Shown here: in pieces, positions 19,245-30,841 of the stretch
Position numbering within the stretch: position 1 is the stretch's first letter
Layout of the letters: each line of letters opens with the position of its first letter
Source of the DNA: Diphasiastrum complanatum
Lineage: Eukaryota; Streptophyta; Lycopodiopsida; Lycopodiales; Lycopodiaceae
Length of the DNA: 64,000 nt
Assembly: GCA_029204225.1 (NCBI GenBank)
Contig: CM055096.1
Coordinates: forward strand, 59,930,957-59,994,956
Direction: 5' to 3'
The notes under the pieces: generated by a model
The model's database searches: none
The model's input: only the letters and a program-made list of their open reading frames with translations
Told to the model about the DNA's origin: nothing
Made by a program: the position numbers and the translations under genes

Positions 19245-20232
19245 TCTTGGAGAAAGAGAGGTGTGAGAAACGAAAATAGCTCGAAAAGAAACGAACACGA
19301 AAAGAGACAAACTGAAACTCGAAAAAGAAATGAACTCGAACGAAAAGTGTTCGTGCACAGCGGAATGAGCTATCTCAATCTTTCCCTAAGCATGACTATG
19401 CCTATCAGACTCGAACAAAACATTAGTGATAGAAATCACGTTCAATCTGATTACGTAGTCAAACATTAAGCATGAAGACATCAAAATGATAATTTGTCGC
19501 GAACAGCTAGACTGATTGTCAATTGCGAATTAGTCGCGAAAGACAAGACTAAATATTTGTCACGAACAATTAAAATGATAATAATTTGCAAAGAATAGAC
19601 TACCAAATTAAGCAATAATAAAGTCAGACAGAATGTAGAAGAGCATTGCAAAATTGACGCAAATCTGAACGTAGAACAAACAGAGTTTTATCAGATTAAG
19701 TATAGCAAAATATACAGGTCAATAATGCAGGTGAGCACAAGACAATAGCGGACAAAACCGCGTGCTTCACAAAGCTAATCCAATCTGAAAAAGAAGTAAA
19801 CCTATTACTGACAATACAAAGAATCGATGCGTGAAAACATCTACACTGATAAGATTTTGATGCTATTATGCTTGTTGCTTGTTTTTCACTTAATTCCTAT
19901 GTCTAGATACGCAGATGATATTCAATATATACATAATTTTATAGGTGTGTAGATGAAGAAAGTACAAAGTGGATGTGATGTCTATGGGAGATTGTGGGTG
20001 GCTGTTGTTGTTGTCAAATTTGATTGCACAGTTGCATGGGATGAGCGTGAGAAGGCCGTGACGTCAGCCTTCGTTGAAATGAACGTTGGTGAAGATGCAA
20101 AAAATGCGACACTCTGACAAATGCCTTAAAATTTGATTTATAGGTTACCTTTTCTTTTCCATTAGGGCACCTTCGGCATTTGTAGGGCAGTGTCGTCTTT
20201 TTTACCTATCACAAATCACATGTAAAGACACA
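19245..20232 (-). repeat. 5' LTR of the minus Copia, 988 bp
   Basis: Same sequence as 7693-8678. The end next to the primer site reads TCTTGGAG where the partner has TGTTGGAG, so the terminal dinucleotide has mutated. A short duplicated block (CAGTGTC-CTTTTTT-CCT) straddles the outer end. Confidence 0.85.
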
Positions 20233-20779
20233 GTGTCACCTTTTTTGCCTGTGGATATTTACTTGTATTTATGCAGACAATCGCATTTTTCGTCTATCTT
20301 ACTTTACATGTAAATATGTTGTTGGAAGTAAATCTTGTTCATGAATGTTTGGCTAGATCTACTCATGATGTGGTGTAGTATAGAGAGGATCGTCCGCTTT
20401 CTAAGTTTCTACCAAGCTTCAACAAAAATGTGGAAATAAAGAATAATGCCGGAAGCACTAAGGCTTACCCAACTAGTGCTCAGAATAGAAATGAAACTAA
20501 CTAAGATGACAAAATACAAAACCTTACTAAGGCTTACCCAACTAGCAAGGTGATTAAACTAAATCCTAGATTAACACCCAAAGGGAATTAGAATGGAAGA
20601 TTGTGGCTAACTAATAATCAATCAACAAAATACATGCCACAATACAAACCAATGAGAAGGAGGCAAGAGGAGGCCCGAGCACCTTCCCTCAAGCTATGCA
20701 CCTTCCCAAAGAGAACACAAATGAAATAGAGAGATAATTTCAAAAATAGAAAAGTCAACACCCCATTCTAGGTAAGTGT
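20233..20779. other. No gene seen
   Basis: Two copies of AAGGCTTACCCAACTAG (about 20459 and 20526) are the only structure noted. May be the outer part of an old LTR. Confidence 0.35.
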
Positions 20780-21470
20780 AGATACTTGTTTATGGTTTAA
20801 ATTTTCTAGGCAAATAGATTGGATAGTTGTCAATTCGGATAGGAGATAGTGTAGATTAGTTAAATATTAGTGATAGTTTAGATTTAGATCGCTAGAAGTT
20901 AGATCCTTAGCGTCCCGATTAGATCTAGAATAACTAAGTAGATTAGATAGCTAGATCAGGTAATTAAGTTAGATTGGATCTATGTGGCTTAGTAGATTAG
21001 TCTTCAGCTACGTAATTTCAGTTTAGATAGATCACTTAGTTGGTTAGCTAGCCTAGGAAGTTTCAAGTTAGATGGTCCCGACCCACTAGCTAGGATTAAT
21101 CTAGGAAGCCCCATTAGATCTAGGTATTCTGATCCCTTAGAATATATTCTGATTAGATTTTCTTAGGTAGTTGATTCTTGTTCAAATAAATCTATTAGTT
21201 AAGTTAGCCTAAGAAGGTAGCATTTAGATCAAATCTAGACAGATAGTTAGTCGAGTAGATTTAGACAAGTTTGACCCTTAGGATAGATGTAGATCTAGTT
21301 AATCTTAGAAGTCCCAGATCCGATCCTTCGCACAGATTTAGGTAGTTAGGAGAATCATGTTAGATTTATGTGTAGATCGATCCGTTAGATTAGAAAGTTG
21401 TCCCTTAGTGTAGTTAAGTGACGATTTAGAATAGGAAGGAGATTAGGTAGATCTGGCTAGGGAGAGCATC
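20780..21470. repeat. TAGAT-rich low-complexity tract
   Basis: About 700 bases saturated with variants of TTAGAT, CTAGAT and TAGATC at irregular spacing, without a fixed unit or open frame. Confidence 0.55.
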
Positions 21471-21868
21471 AACAGAGCCTTGTAATTAGAAAATCCCATG
21501 CCTTGTACAAATCCTGTGTGAAAATCCAAACTTGCCCCTCCTTTCATCTTTTTCCTTGTAAACTTGCCCAAAAAAGTCCTGTACGGTCATATTGCTAATT
21601 TTTGGCAGTCATTGTCCTCGTCATTATCATGCTTTGTTGCACTTGAATGCATAATCGAATCTGTCCAAAAAAATTCCGACCGAAACGCAAGTTAGGCCCA
21701 TTTTGTTACTAAGTTGCCATTTTTAGTAAACAACGGGACGTTCTGATTAGAAAATCTCGTAAATCTAGTAGCCAAATGGGAAACAGATTGTGCACAGTGT
21801 AAACATTGATGATTTGGTATAGATTAGACCGATGTCCAAAAATGACAATAGGCAAGCTATAATTCCCC

Positions 21869-21877
21869 TATATATAT
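21869..21877 (+). promoter_or_regulatory. TATA box before the C-rich degraded gene
   Basis: CTATATATA followed by TGAGGACGAG, about 30-35 bases before the repeat-rich leader at 21905. The only good TATA motif in this flank. Confidence 0.45.
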
Positions 21878-21904
21878 GAGGACGAGTTATACAATTTTCC
21901 ATCT

Positions 21905-22205
21905 TATTACTCACGCCCATTACTTGTGCTCTATTATTCGTCAGTTCCATTTACTCACCATCACTCATTTTCTTGCCATCATTACTTCTGCTCACTCGTT
22001 ACTTGCCATCATTACTTGCCATCAATACTCGCCTCCATTACTCGCCTTCATTACTCGCCAGTGCCATCTGTCTATTACTCGCCTACCTGTATAACTCATC
22101 ATCGTCATATAACTTGCGGTGTCATATTACTGGCTAATGTCCATAACTCGTCATCAGAACATTACTCGCCAGTGTGCATAACTTGCCATTCCTAGTATAA
22201 CTCAC
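21905..22205 (+). repeat. ATTACTCGCC decamer array
   Basis: More than a dozen imperfect copies of ATTACTYGCC (variants ATTACTTGCC, ATAACTCGTC, ATTACTCACC) in 300 bases, directly downstream of the TATA box, so probably in a transcribed leader. Confidence 0.7.
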
Positions 22206-23297
22206 CTTAGACCTCATCCATTCTTGTACTTGATTCTACCCATGGCAGTGAAACATCATCTTTTGGGCACTACTTCCCCTCCTGGCCAAAGAGTCTAAGT
22301 CACTCGAAGTGCTGCCACACCTGCTAGACCCAGCCATTCCTCCAACCCCTCTACATCTTCACGAGCCACTACCTCAGCTTCCGTGTCTCAATAGACCGAA
22401 TCGACCTCATCTCTTCCACAACCTCATCGTCATCTGCGTCCCCCAACCGAGAGGAGAGAGAAACATCTTCCCAATCTGCCAACCGACCTGCTGTTCATGC
22501 TGCACGAGCACCATCTTAGTACACCATCATCCCGTTACTACCGAATCAAGAGATTGCCACTCTTCGTACTGACGACTACCTCGTAGTCCTGACCACTGCG
22601 GGCCTCCATAATATGCAAGTAACAATTTTCCAGGACCTTGCTCTGGTTGAGCAAGCCTTTTCCACTTTCACAACCAACAATTTTACCGTAACCTACAAAG
22701 GGCAGGACCATGTGAACCCCCTCGACCCGCATCTAATTTCAATAGCTCTGACTCTTTCTCACTCCGACCACCTACCCGCCACCCGTGCACTTGCCAAATC
22801 AAGATGACGTTAAAACAAAAACCAACGACAGGTACCTGATCTCGTGACTCAGGAATCCAAATCTCCATGACACGATAAAATTTTTATCTACCACAATTAT
22901 TTTGAGTTCCCACCGTCCCCTCCGCGTGTCCAAACAAGTCATCTTCATGACACAATGATGGAAGGACCGGACACTATTTATGACTGGGCCTTGTTTCTCG
23001 TCAAGGAGTTATAGGCTACTTTCAAGCGCCCCTCACGGATCACATGCGGTAGTCTCATCACCGTCATTGCGTCCATGCACCTAGAGCATCTAGATGTCAG
23101 AACGCCCACACCCTCCTCTCCACCACACCCTCCTCTCCACCACCAGCCTCTCCTCTCAAGATCCACTCGCACTCTTGTTGGCAGGCCAACAATCGCCCAC
23201 CTTCACCTCATCGCCTATGCCATCCACTCACACACACACCAACCCAACATGCACCAGCCCCATCCATTCCTCCTCCCTTCTATGAATCAAGTCCCCT
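22206..23297 (+). other. C-rich region, no intact gene
   Basis: Pyrimidine- and CCAC-rich on the plus strand, unlike the AT-rich neighbours. Short frames coding Pro/His/Ser-rich peptides are probably the decayed N-terminal part of the gene that follows. Confidence 0.4.
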
Positions 23298-24236
23298 ATG
23301 TATAGCCCCATCCGTCCAATTGTATCTTCCCCATTTTCACCACTATCGCAGCTTCCATGGTTCCCACCATCACCACTCTCGCCATTTCCACCTCATTCCC
23401 TCTCTTTCTCACTCTTCCACTTGTTTCATCTCCCGTTTGCCCCACTGTTATTTCCACCGTCACCTCTCTCACCACCCTTGTTGTCACCCCTGCTATCGCC
23501 AGCATCTCCATCGCCATCTCTACCACCATCTGTCACCACACCTCTTCCACCACCCATCGTAACTCTACCGTCGTCGGCCAACTGGGATACTCAGGCTCTG
23601 GGTTGTTGGACCACCTTAACGGGTCTCCAGAAACAACTCCACCAAATGCTCTCTGAATGAGCTACTAAGCAGTCTCGCGATTAATTGGTGGCAGGACAAA
23701 TGTTGTAGGCCTTGACTGATCATGTCGCGCAGTTGAAAAGAGAGAGCAAAAAAGAGAGAAATGAGAGCTAGGCGTTGGCCCACCAGTTGACAGGCCAGCT
23801 AAAGAAAATGGAGCAAGTAGTTCAGCAACACCAACAGCCCGTGTCTAAACTTCAGACTGAGCTAGACCAAGAGAAAACCATGTAGAAAACTTGCCAATCT
23901 GACCACCAGCACTTGGTACTAAAACAGGCTGCATTGGAACAAAAACGAGAATCTCTCAAAGCCTCCGAGAGATCCCTCAAGAATGAAGTCTGCCAATTGG
24001 AGCATAATGTCTCGAAGGAGCAAACTGAAATGTAGAGGGCCCATGCCAACTTCATGACTCAATAGGTGGCCCTGGAACTAAAATTCCAATAAGCAGACCA
24101 ACAGGTGCAGGCCATCCAGGCTTCTCTTGATCAACTGGTAGTAAAGGCAGAAGAAGAAACATCGGCCACCCAGAAGCTGCAAGGGAAGCGCATCAAGTAC
24201 TACAAGAACCATTTTGCCGAGGTGTTGCAAACCTAG
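23298..24236 (+). pseudogene. Proline-rich/coiled-coil gene with nine stop codons
   Basis: One frame of 313 codons holds a Pro/Ser-rich block (about residues 1-95), a short linker, then a Gln/Glu/Lys-rich coiled coil up to 24236 (LKKMEQVVQQHQQPVSKLQ, LKASERSLKNEVCQLEHNV). It is interrupted at 23658 TGA, 23682 TAA, 23706 TAG, 23769 TAG, 23883 TAG, 24033 TAG, 24063 TAG, 24090 TAA and 24234 TAG. All nine are one C-to-T change from CGA, CAA or CAG, and no other disruption is seen. Family unknown; a gag-like structural protein or a host gene are both possible. Confidence 0.55.
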
Positions 24237-24493
24237 ACGGTAATTTACCATTTATTTTCCAATATCTCATTAGATTAGTTTTTTGTTATTTTTCTTTGTC
24301 TTTCCTGGCTTTTCCCTTCTCTAATTCAGATCTCATTCATATTTATCAGATTGCATCAGAGGCCAATAAAAATATATTTCATTTTGTCGTCCTAACTGGC
24401 TTTATCCAGGTTAAGGAATTCGATTATTTCTATGATGTTTTTGGAAGTCCTCCGCTCTGATTTGTAGTAGGCCTTTGCATCATTATCAATTTT

Positions 24494-25968
24494 CTGCAAG
24501 ATCGACGCTTCCAATTGGAGCTAGATCACATGCATCAACCCCCCCTCTTCATTCCACCTTCGTTCATCCCTTCATCATCACAACATCAGCAGGTGTGGTA
24601 CGCGCCAGAGTGCCAGCCCACATGAGCAGAGAAGCCAACCGACGCCCTTGCAGAGCACATTAAGCATTGCCACACTGCCGTCGTCGCCCTCTCTGACACT
24701 CTCAGTCTCACCTATAACAAGCTCAGAGCCCTCTACCATAACTGCCATCAATACCACCCCGCCATCCTCATCATGTGTTACAATGCGGACTTGGCACATT
24801 AGAATGCCATTGTCCAAGATCCACCCATCCGGCATCCATGCCAGATCTCTAATTTTCCATTCATTGAATCCGCCTCCACCTCCGACTATTAGGAGCTCCA
24901 GCTCTCCCTTCCACACTTCTACCTCCAAACTAGCAAAGACCACACCTTCGACTAGGATATTCAATATGCCTCATAAGCCAAAGCCACTACCTCCCTTCAG
25001 ATCAATCCCAACATGCCCAAGCTCGAGATTTCATCTCCTCCTCATGGCCTTTCACCACCTCGCGCCATTTCACCTTCTGCCGCTTCTTCACCACCACCCA
25101 CCGCTTCTTCACCCCCCAAATCTAATCCTCCGTCAACTTCCATTGTTCCTCCATGCCCAGTCGACAACCTTCCTGATCCTGTGGCGGCACATAAGCATTG
25201 GTATAACAAGTGTTCTTGGTACCTGATTCAGAACAGCCGACACTCTTCATCAAAAAATATCTGGATATCACGACCAAAGGCAGCTATACCTTACTAGGAA
25301 AGCTCAAGGAGCTCATCAAGAAGAAACCAATCGATCCTATTACTTTTGTATCCCCAACAAGAGTGGAGGAAGGTGCACAAGCTAGAGCTAATCAAAGAAT
25401 ATCTGATGGCACTGGTAGAATTATGGACAGATCCATCATACTACCCAATGCCAAGAAGTAGATCTTGGTCAGCGCTGAAAATTCCAAGCATCACCAATAA
25501 TAAAGTCAGAGAAGGATTGGAGCACGACAATCGACTTTCAAAGGGCCCTCAACCTCTTTCTGACCGACACGGCTAACTCTCCAGATCCCATCATACTAGA
25601 AGCCTACTGCAATATGGAGATGTTGCTGACAACTACAAAGGTGGATACTAGATGGGACTTGTGTTTTAGCAAGTACTCGATCCCAACAAAGCCTTCAAAA
25701 TGTCGGCCATCGTGGATCAAATTCCTCTATACCGGACCTACCATCTCTTGTCTACCATGTCATTTGTCAATGTCACGAGGTTGGGAAGATGGTACATGAC
25801 CAGCTTCCTTGGGAATATGCACCCAGCATTCGGCCCAATATGCTCACAATCCATAACACGCAACACATTGTGGACCCGTTTCATCTGCATTGTTGCGGAA
25901 ACCCACCGAAAAGTCCGTGATGTCGAAGATGCGAATGGCAAACAGATAGAACAGGCTCCTTGAAGCAT
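24494..25968 (+). pseudogene. Continuation of the C-rich degraded gene
   Basis: A second frame (up to 25297) continues after a possible intron at about 24237-24490: LELDHMHQPP, HTAVVALSDTLSLTYNKLRAL, and a Pro/Ser-rich stretch at about 25010-25150. Stops at 24623 TGA, 24800, 24890 and 24953 TAG and 24974 TAA again fit C-to-T decay. Past 25200 the sense passes between frames: PDSEQPTLFIKKYLDITTKG, KVHKLELIKEYLMALVELW, KDWSTTIDFQRALNLFLTD, then HDQLPWEYAPSIRPNMLTI. No family recognised. It is followed by T-rich DNA to 26100. Confidence 0.45.
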
Positions 25969-26149
25969 GTCAAACCACCTAGTATCTTATTTAAAAAAAA
26001 AAACGTCCAGAAAAAGTATCAATAAAATCATCTTATTTTTTTTTGTTTTTCAAGTTAATTCATTTTCTGTTTTTCATTTTCATATATTTTTCTATCTATT
26101 TATATAATTTTTTTGTTCTCTATCTACACATACACCTTTTCTGTTTTGT

Positions 26150-27309
26150 GTCATTAAAACTAAGATGGTGCTTCTTTGACAAAGCCTTTGTGAAGTAATT
26201 TGTTGCCATTGATTTTGTCCTGCAAAGTAAACTAAGGATACCTCTTTGCTTTGCACTTTCTCTCTCAAATAGCGCAAAGAAAAGAGGTATCGATATGCTT
26301 GCTTTGAAAATGAAATATCGGATTGAGAGAGAGAGAGCTATGGTGCTTTGGTTGTCACAAAAGATGGTCATTGGATGTGACTATGCAAGGTCGATTTCTA
26401 CTAGCAAGTGCCTCATCCAAATTGTCTCCTTTGTAGCATTTGTGGCAACAATGTACTCTGATTCGATTGATGATAGTGCTACTAAGGTCTGCTTTCGGCT
26501 GTTCCAAGAGATTGGGCCTTGATTGTATAAAAATAAAAATCCAAAAGTAGACCTTCTAGTATCGATATTTCTTGCCCAATCCACATCTATGTATCCTTGA
26601 AGTATGTTGGTAGGTTGGTTGCCTCCGTAAAGATGCTAAGATGTTTGGTTGTCTGGATGTACTTCATGAACTTTGTGAGCACTTTTCAATGGGTTAGACT
26701 TGGATTTGATAAAAATTGGCTAAGTAAACTGATTGAATATGCAATGTCGGGTCGAGTGCAGATCATTGCATACATCAGTTTGTCGATGATGGAGTGAAAT
26801 GGATATTGCTTCATCTCCTCATTTTCTGTCTTAGTTTGAGGAGATTTTTCTTTGAAAATTTCAATTTAGGGTCAAGTGAAAAGAGACTCGGTTTGCAGTT
26901 GGCCATTTCATACTTTTCCAGCACATTTGTGAGATATCTCTATTGGTTGATGAAAATCAGACGGCTAGATTGAACTCAAAAAATTTCAATTGCATCGTTG
27001 CTTTCCATTGATCAACATCAGGTGTAGACATCGCCTCCAAAACTGTATTTCGTTCCTGCACAAAGTAGCAAGCTGCATCGTCCATAATCTAGATGGAGGC
27101 TGTCTCGGTCGATTTGATCTTCTTGGCTGAATTTCGACTCCCTATTCAAGCTCATTTTATGAGTTTGTATTGATTTTTTGATTTTCGATCCTAGAATCTT
27201 TTACGATACTTGGATTGAAAATTTCTTTGATACATGTATCGAAAATTGTCTGAGCTTTCTCGTTGTGGTTGTTAAATCAATCTTCCACAAAAATGACATC
27301 TTTGTTCAT
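26150..27309 (-). pseudogene. Minus Copia fragment (integrase tail, RT end, RNase H)
   Basis: Right to left: MNKDVIFVED and RRSNRPRQPPSRL (integrase tail and linker, 27309-27080), a gap, YLTNVLEKYEMANCKP and LMYAMICTRPDIAYSISLL (RT end), then RNase H: DTRRSTFGFLF, ISWNSRKQTLVALSSIESEY, IFCDNQSTIAL, to about 26150. Most of RT is deleted. Its right border is exactly the Gypsy LTR at 27310. Confidence 0.85.
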
Positions 27310-28100
27310 TGTAGTGGGTTTCTTTTCTTGCCTATCCTCAACCCAAGATTTAAGCATTCTAGCATCAAGGAGATGAAGTTAGTTGTCATGTGTAGGTTCG
27401 TTCCTATGAGAGCAATAGCATAACTCAAAATTCAGCATGAATGGAAGATCCATATCTAACTCTAACATCCATTAACCCTAAGCATTAACACTACGATCCA
27501 TTAACACTGCGTTCCACAATGAAAATAACTTACTCTTTCTCTCTCTCTTCCTTTCTCTCTCACAAAAAGTATAAGAACATGCAATCCCAATAATATTCAG
27601 ATCCAACAATTAGCAAACACAACAAAAGCATGTGAGATGGAGGAAAGAGATAGAGAGCAAGGACATTCACAAATCCATTCCATAAGAAAACCAATCTGCT
27701 TGTATTAAAATGAGGATATGAACATGTTTAGCAAACTCGAGTTTGCCCCTTTTTATAGTAGAGAGGAGGGCCTTGGCCTCAAAATCCTATTGGCCCATTT
27801 CTACCTCCCTAACTATTCAAACTTAAAAAAAGAGTGGGAACCCATTCAAAATTGGAGGGAACCAATTTGAATTTGAATTTGAACCAATTTTGGTGGAAAC
27901 CCCAACTTTATTCACTGACTTGACATTTAGGCCTGCGACATTAAAAGTCTCGCAAAAAGACCTAAAGGTCCTTTTATTGACTTTCTAATTATCAAATAAC
28001 TATGTGATCATCGGGTTGGACTTACACACGCAGGGTGCCAAATCCCTCTCACTTATTAACTAGGGTTAGGGTTGCCTTGGGATCCGCAAACCCTCCAACA
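27310..28100 (-). repeat. 3' LTR of Gypsy element 1, 791 bp
   Basis: Plus-strand borders are TGTAGTGGG and CCTCCAACA. 27310-27700 matches 32180-32659 closely apart from the CT tract. A TTTTTATAG motif sits near 27751. Confidence 0.88.
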
Positions 28101-28120
28101 GTATCCCCCACCAAAATTGG
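28101..28120 (-). other. Polypurine tract of Gypsy element 1
   Basis: On the minus strand TTTTGGTGGGGGATAC directly precedes the LTR start TGTTGGAGGG. Confidence 0.85.
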
Positions 28121-28167
28121 TGGCGGTCCCACAACACCTTGTGAGATTATTCACTTCGGGCTCTGGT

Positions 28168-28860
28168 TCAGCTTGCCTTGCGTAGTTGGCTGCCATTCAC
28201 TGGAGTATCAAAACATTTTCCATCCATATGTTCAAGAATAACTGTTCCATAGTTTAGGATTTCTTTGACTCTATATGGTCCTTCACCTGTGAACTCCAAT
28301 TTTCTTTTGATCAACTTGGTTTTATACATCAATGCTAGATCTCCTTCTTTCAGATGTTTTTTGTGTAATCGACGATCATGCCAGGCCTTGCAGCGGGCTT
28401 TCTCTGCTACTAATGCATAAACTGCCATCAATCTGGTTTCACATAATTTGTGCAAAGCTTCATAGTGCAGTTGTTAGGATTGTCATCATCCAATCGCTCT
28501 ATTGCCGCTATGTGTAGAGATGGTATTAAAAATTCAATCGGCATGACAACATCTTGACCATAAACTAGTTGAAACGGTGTTTGATTCGTGCTTCTTTTAT
28601 AGGCGGTTTTGAATGCCCATAATGTTGCATGCAATCTATGTTCCCAGTCAGAACGACTTGCTTCAACCATTTTTGTCATAATAGTATACAGAATCTTATT
28701 GAAAGATTCATTTTGGCGATTACCCCTGGGATAGTATGGAGAGTACTAAACCGGTGTATAACAAAAAAATCTTCCAACAAACATTCTATTTCCCATTTTG
28801 CAAATAGCTTTGTTGAAATCACCCCGAACCTCCATCTATCACGGCTACTTCTATGCTACA
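28168..28860 (-). pseudogene. Gypsy protease start fused to integrase C-terminal part
   Basis: Right to left: VAVIDGGSG with VISTKLFAKWEI (retropepsin active-site region, one frameshift, near 28790-28850), then directly TPYYPRGNRQNESFNKILY, MVEASRSDWEHRL, PFQLVYGQDVVMPIEFLIPS and the C-terminal domain (KHLKEGDLALMYKTKL, FTGEGPYRVKEIL). Everything from the rest of protease to the integrase core is deleted, with the join near 28745. Frameshift between 28430 and 28455. Confidence 0.85.
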
Positions 28861-28865
28861 TCGGC

Positions 28866-30823
28866 AAGGTGATATTTTTTTGTTCACTTTTCCAAGCTGC
28901 TCCAACATGGAGTACTTCATTAGATTCTTCAAATCTAACGCAAAACAGTGGTCCCTGATTGGCTTCTGGTTCGATCTGAGTTAACTTCTGCACTAATACT
29001 TCTTTTGCATTTGGCACCAACTTCAAGAACTCTCCCAACATAATATTGATCTTACTAGACAAAATACTCATGGGGAGTTCTGTCTGCAGCGCTTCCGGTT
29101 CAGTCATCTTGAAGGGTTCTTCATGATAAGAAAACTGAGTATTCATATCCGTTCATGGATTATTTCGTGGCTGCACTGTGCACTAGTGAAGAACGAACTT
29201 CGGTTGCAGCTTTAGCGGCTTCAAGCTCCTCTTCTTCTTGCAATTGTTTAATCCACTATCTCATATTCTGATATCTCTTCTTTTTGGCATGGAGATTTGA
29301 ATAGACTCCAAATGTTGTTGGTATATCAGTTAATGGTATAGAATCAGCAGGTACTGGATCTGCTACCGGTCCTTTCTGCTTCTGAGCTCTGGTAACCACC
29401 ATCAAGGGTATACTTGGTTCAAGTTGAACTGCTGGTCTTTGCTTGATTGTTATCAAATTTACAGGAGCTATGACCGGTGGTGGCTTCAATCTTGCTAGAC
29501 ACTCCTTGTAGCAATGCCCATAACCATAGTCACGAGAGAATGGTACAAATTTGTCTTTGTTTGGACATTCTGAACTCTATGATTTTCTCCACATGCAAAG
29601 CATCCAAGCGACGCTCTGGTCCAACTTCTAGATGCTTGTTGTTGTGCGGCAGCATAGATAGCATACTATTCTGAAGGTCCATTCTCATTACTATAATTCC
29701 ATTGCTCGTTACCTTTGTAAGGTTCTAGTTCCATCAAATTAGCAGGAGGAGCAGATTGTGTCGGTGGGGCTGGTAAAGCTAATCTCTCCGAATACCCAAG
29801 AGCAGATTGACGAGGTCTGGCTATCGGATTCCCTCCATAATGGGGTTCTTGATATCCCATCTGGGCATATTGTTGCTGGATAATCCGAGGATTAAAGTTG
29901 TAATAAGTAGTCTCATAATCAAGCAAATTACACAAATGACACATACTAGTTTCTATTCGTTTTTTCAATTGAGGACATTCATTTGCCATGTGATTGCCCA
30001 TACAAATGGAACACCAGACATTTTCTCTAGTAGGAGAAGTCTTAGCAAACTTCTCTGGTTCCTTATTCGCTTTTCCATAGAAATCTTCCAGTACTTTGAT
30101 CTTCTCATCAAGTTGCGACTACAACTTTTCCATCTGTTTATGCTGGTCCTTCCCCAGTTTCTCAAACTCATTGAGCATCATCTCTATAGTAGCGTTGATA
30201 TTCGTTGACGCAATAGTGGTGGATGTTGTAGTGGTCTGCCCTGCTGTAACAGGCAACATAGCAATATTTGGCTCATCATCTGAATCTTCATCCTCCTCTT
30301 GTATTGCATCATCCATAGCATTTAGAAAAATTGTGTACTCATTATGGCGTTTCAGCTCACGTCTGATCCTTTTGAGTAGACTTGACAATAACCACATAAT
30401 CATGGCATTTTCGTTAATCAGCTCAGGTTTGCACTTAGATCTGAGTCGTTTAACCCGTTCAATGTAATCTTGAACCATTTCTCGCTTTTCCATTTTAAGT
30501 TTACTTAAAAGTAGAAAAGGGTCTTCCATAAACTTTTGAAATTTGAACCATGTAATAAGGGCTTGTTTAATAGTTTTTCAATCTGTACGCTCAGCCTCAT
30601 CTTGATTATAATACCAATCTTGTGCTGCACCCGTTAAGGCCATTGGAAATAGCTTAAGTTTGTCTTGAGAAAAAACTTCACCATAGACTTCAAAAGATTC
30701 CGCATAGATTTGGAGAAATCTAACTGGATTTGTTAATCCATTGTATTTGGGTAGCTCCAAATGGGGTGATCTCCTAACAATGATTGGATTGACTTCCTGA
30801 GGAGAACCTCCAGGAGCAGCCAT
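28866..30823 (-). pseudogene. Gypsy gag (element 1)
   Basis: ATG at 30823 reads MAAPGGSPQEVNP, then the Retrotrans_gag core (LPKYNGLTNPVRFLQIY, ALTGAAQDWYYN; next frame MEKREMVQDYIERVKRL), an acidic linker (EEDEDSDDEP) and a knuckle of form CX2CX3HX4C (CSICMGNHMANEC, near 30010). Downstream are a Pro/Gln-rich part, LMVVTRAQKQKG and a stretch leading to protease. Broken into at least five frames. Confidence 0.85.
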
Positions 30824-30841
30824 TTTTTTGAAACAAATCAA

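Larger units (their letters stand above)
15990..20232 (-). mobile_element. Minus-strand Copia element, 3' part lost
   Basis: From right to left: 5' LTR (19245-20232), primer site, gag, zinc knuckle, protease, integrase, reverse transcriptase. Homology stops in RT just after the YVDD block, so RNase H and the purine tract are missing; unrelated cassette DNA (8.7-15.9 kb) lies there. The 3' LTR may be the copy at 7693-8678. Many stops and frameshifts. Confidence 0.8.

Noticed and set aside
22978-23656. Several overlapping Pro/His/Thr-rich frames on both strands as separate genes
   Set aside because: They reflect CCAC/CCT-rich composition; only the frame continuing into the coiled coil was kept.
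23298-24980. Non-standard genetic code (UAA/UAG read as Gln)
   Set aside because: Nearby exons (AGO) and other retroelement frames use normal stops, and cytosine deamination explains the pattern more simply.
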